From Pseudomonas fluorescens (lineage in GTDB: Bacteria; Pseudomonadota; Gammaproteobacteria; Pseudomonadales; Pseudomonadaceae), in assembly GCF_040448305.1 (NCBI RefSeq), contig NZ_CP148752.1, positions 5,929,501 through 5,993,500 on the forward strand: a stretch of DNA of 64,000 bases, given 5' to 3'. The translations under genes were made by a program, and so were the position numbers. This document shows, in pieces, positions 63,566 to 64,000 of the stretch. The notes below the pieces were generated by a model. It saw only the letters and a program-made list of their open reading frames with translations, had not been told where the DNA came from and did not search any database. Numbering within the stretch: the stretch's first letter is position 1; each line of letters begins with the position of its first letter.

Positions 63566-64000
63566 ATGTCTCGTTCCGAAACGCTGTTTGCCAATGCCCA
63601 GAAACACATTCCCGGTGGCGTGAACTCGCCGGTTCGCGCGTTCAAGAGCGTCGGCGGCACACCGTTGTTCTTCAAGCACGCTGAAGGCGCCTACGTCACC
63701 GACGAGGACGACAAGCGTTATGTGGATTACGTCGGTTCCTGGGGTCCGATGATTCTCGGCCACAGCCACCCGGACGTGCTGGACGCCGTGCGCAAACAGC
63801 TTGAGCACGGCCTGTCCTACGGCGCCCCGACCGAGATGGAAACGCAGATGGCCGATCTGGTCTGCTCGCTGGTGCCGTCGATGGAAATGGTGCGCATGGT
63901 CAGCTCCGGCACCGAAGCGACCATGAGCGCCATCCGCCTGGCCCGTGGTTTCACCGGCCGCGACAGCATCATCAAGTTCGAAGGCTGCTACCACGGTCAC
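63566..64000 (+). CDS. hemL: Glutamate-1-semialdehyde 2,1-aminomutase, 5' part
   Basis: The first 145 codons of the PLP enzyme making 5-aminolevulinate for haem. MSRSETLFANAQKHIPGGVN, the GSWGPMILGHSHPDV motif and VSSGTEATMSAIRLARG fit HemL closely. The reading frame runs open past the window end. Confidence 0.93.
   Translation, partial: MSRSETLFANAQKHIPGGVNSPVRAFKSVGGTPLFFKHAEGAYVTDEDDKRYVDYVGSWGPMILGHSHPDVLDAVRKQLEHGLSYGAPTEMETQMADLVCSLVPSMEMVRMVSSGTEATMSAIRLARGFTGRDSIIKFEGCYHGH

Overview
The window is a gene-dense, GC-rich chromosomal segment of a Pseudomonas, most likely of the P. fluorescens group. Grounds: the ladS-thiD-thiE-hemL order, the radA / mscL / ferredoxin-NADP reductase / LuxR-solo / rlmG / cyanide-insensitive oxidase neighbourhood, and about a dozen intergenic copies of the GCGAGCAGGCTCGC-type REP element, mostly as inverted pairs. 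No rRNA, tRNA, CRISPR, prophage or insertion sequence was seen.

Layout. 0-8.4 kb: radA, mscL, fpr, an acyl-homoserine-lactone-type LuxR solo (ppoR-like), rlmG, and the minus-strand cioAB operon with a small DUF2474 partner and an ANR box. 8.8-14.7 kb: MFS exporter, DJ-1/PfpI protein lacking the usual cysteine, secreted DUF4879 protein, purine permease-trmA operon, and an overlapping DUF4160/DUF2442 pair. 14.9-21.6 kb: a quinate/shikimate catabolic cluster (LysR, aroQ, NAD-type shikimate/quinate dehydrogenase, TetR, fused 3-dehydroshikimate dehydratase, MFS transporter). 21.7-27.5 kb: an uncharacterised catabolic cluster (EamA transporter, TIM-barrel isomerase, Gfo/Idh/MocA dehydrogenase, IclR, KstD-like flavoprotein). 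27.7-41.6 kb: mostly housekeeping genes (zinc metallopeptidase, hydrolase, HAD phosphatase-tesB, GNAT, HDAC-like, YhiN flavoprotein, rhlE, exporter, Lrp, exonuclease, NYN nuclease, envelope proteins). 41.7-48.8 kb: an ABC importer with class III aminotransferase, aldehyde dehydrogenase and divergent LysR, which looks like uptake and oxidation of an amine or omega-amino acid. 48.8-64 kb: hrpB, lipoprotein, fieF-like efflux, DUF6515 protein, candidate small RNA, Lrp, DUF2788, rluE-type synthase, amn, aidB-like, ladS, thiD, thiE and the start of hemL.

How the parts work together. In the quinate/shikimate block, dehydrogenase and dehydroquinase lead into 3-dehydroshikimate and the fused dehydratase yields protocatechuate. 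A 20-bp motif (17/20 identical) lies before aroQ and in the quiC/MFS divergent region, a good candidate operator for the TetR protein. A perfect GTTCGAT-T-ATCGAAC palindrome in the same divergent region resembles PcaR-type (IclR family) sites and would tie the pathway to the beta-ketoadipate pathway. In the next cluster, a TGGAA-N5-TTCCA element before the flavoprotein gene recurs with 13/15 identity before the Gfo/Idh-TIM operon, which joins these genes into one likely IclR regulon of unknown substrate. These regulatory links are the most novel content of the window and are inferences from sequence.
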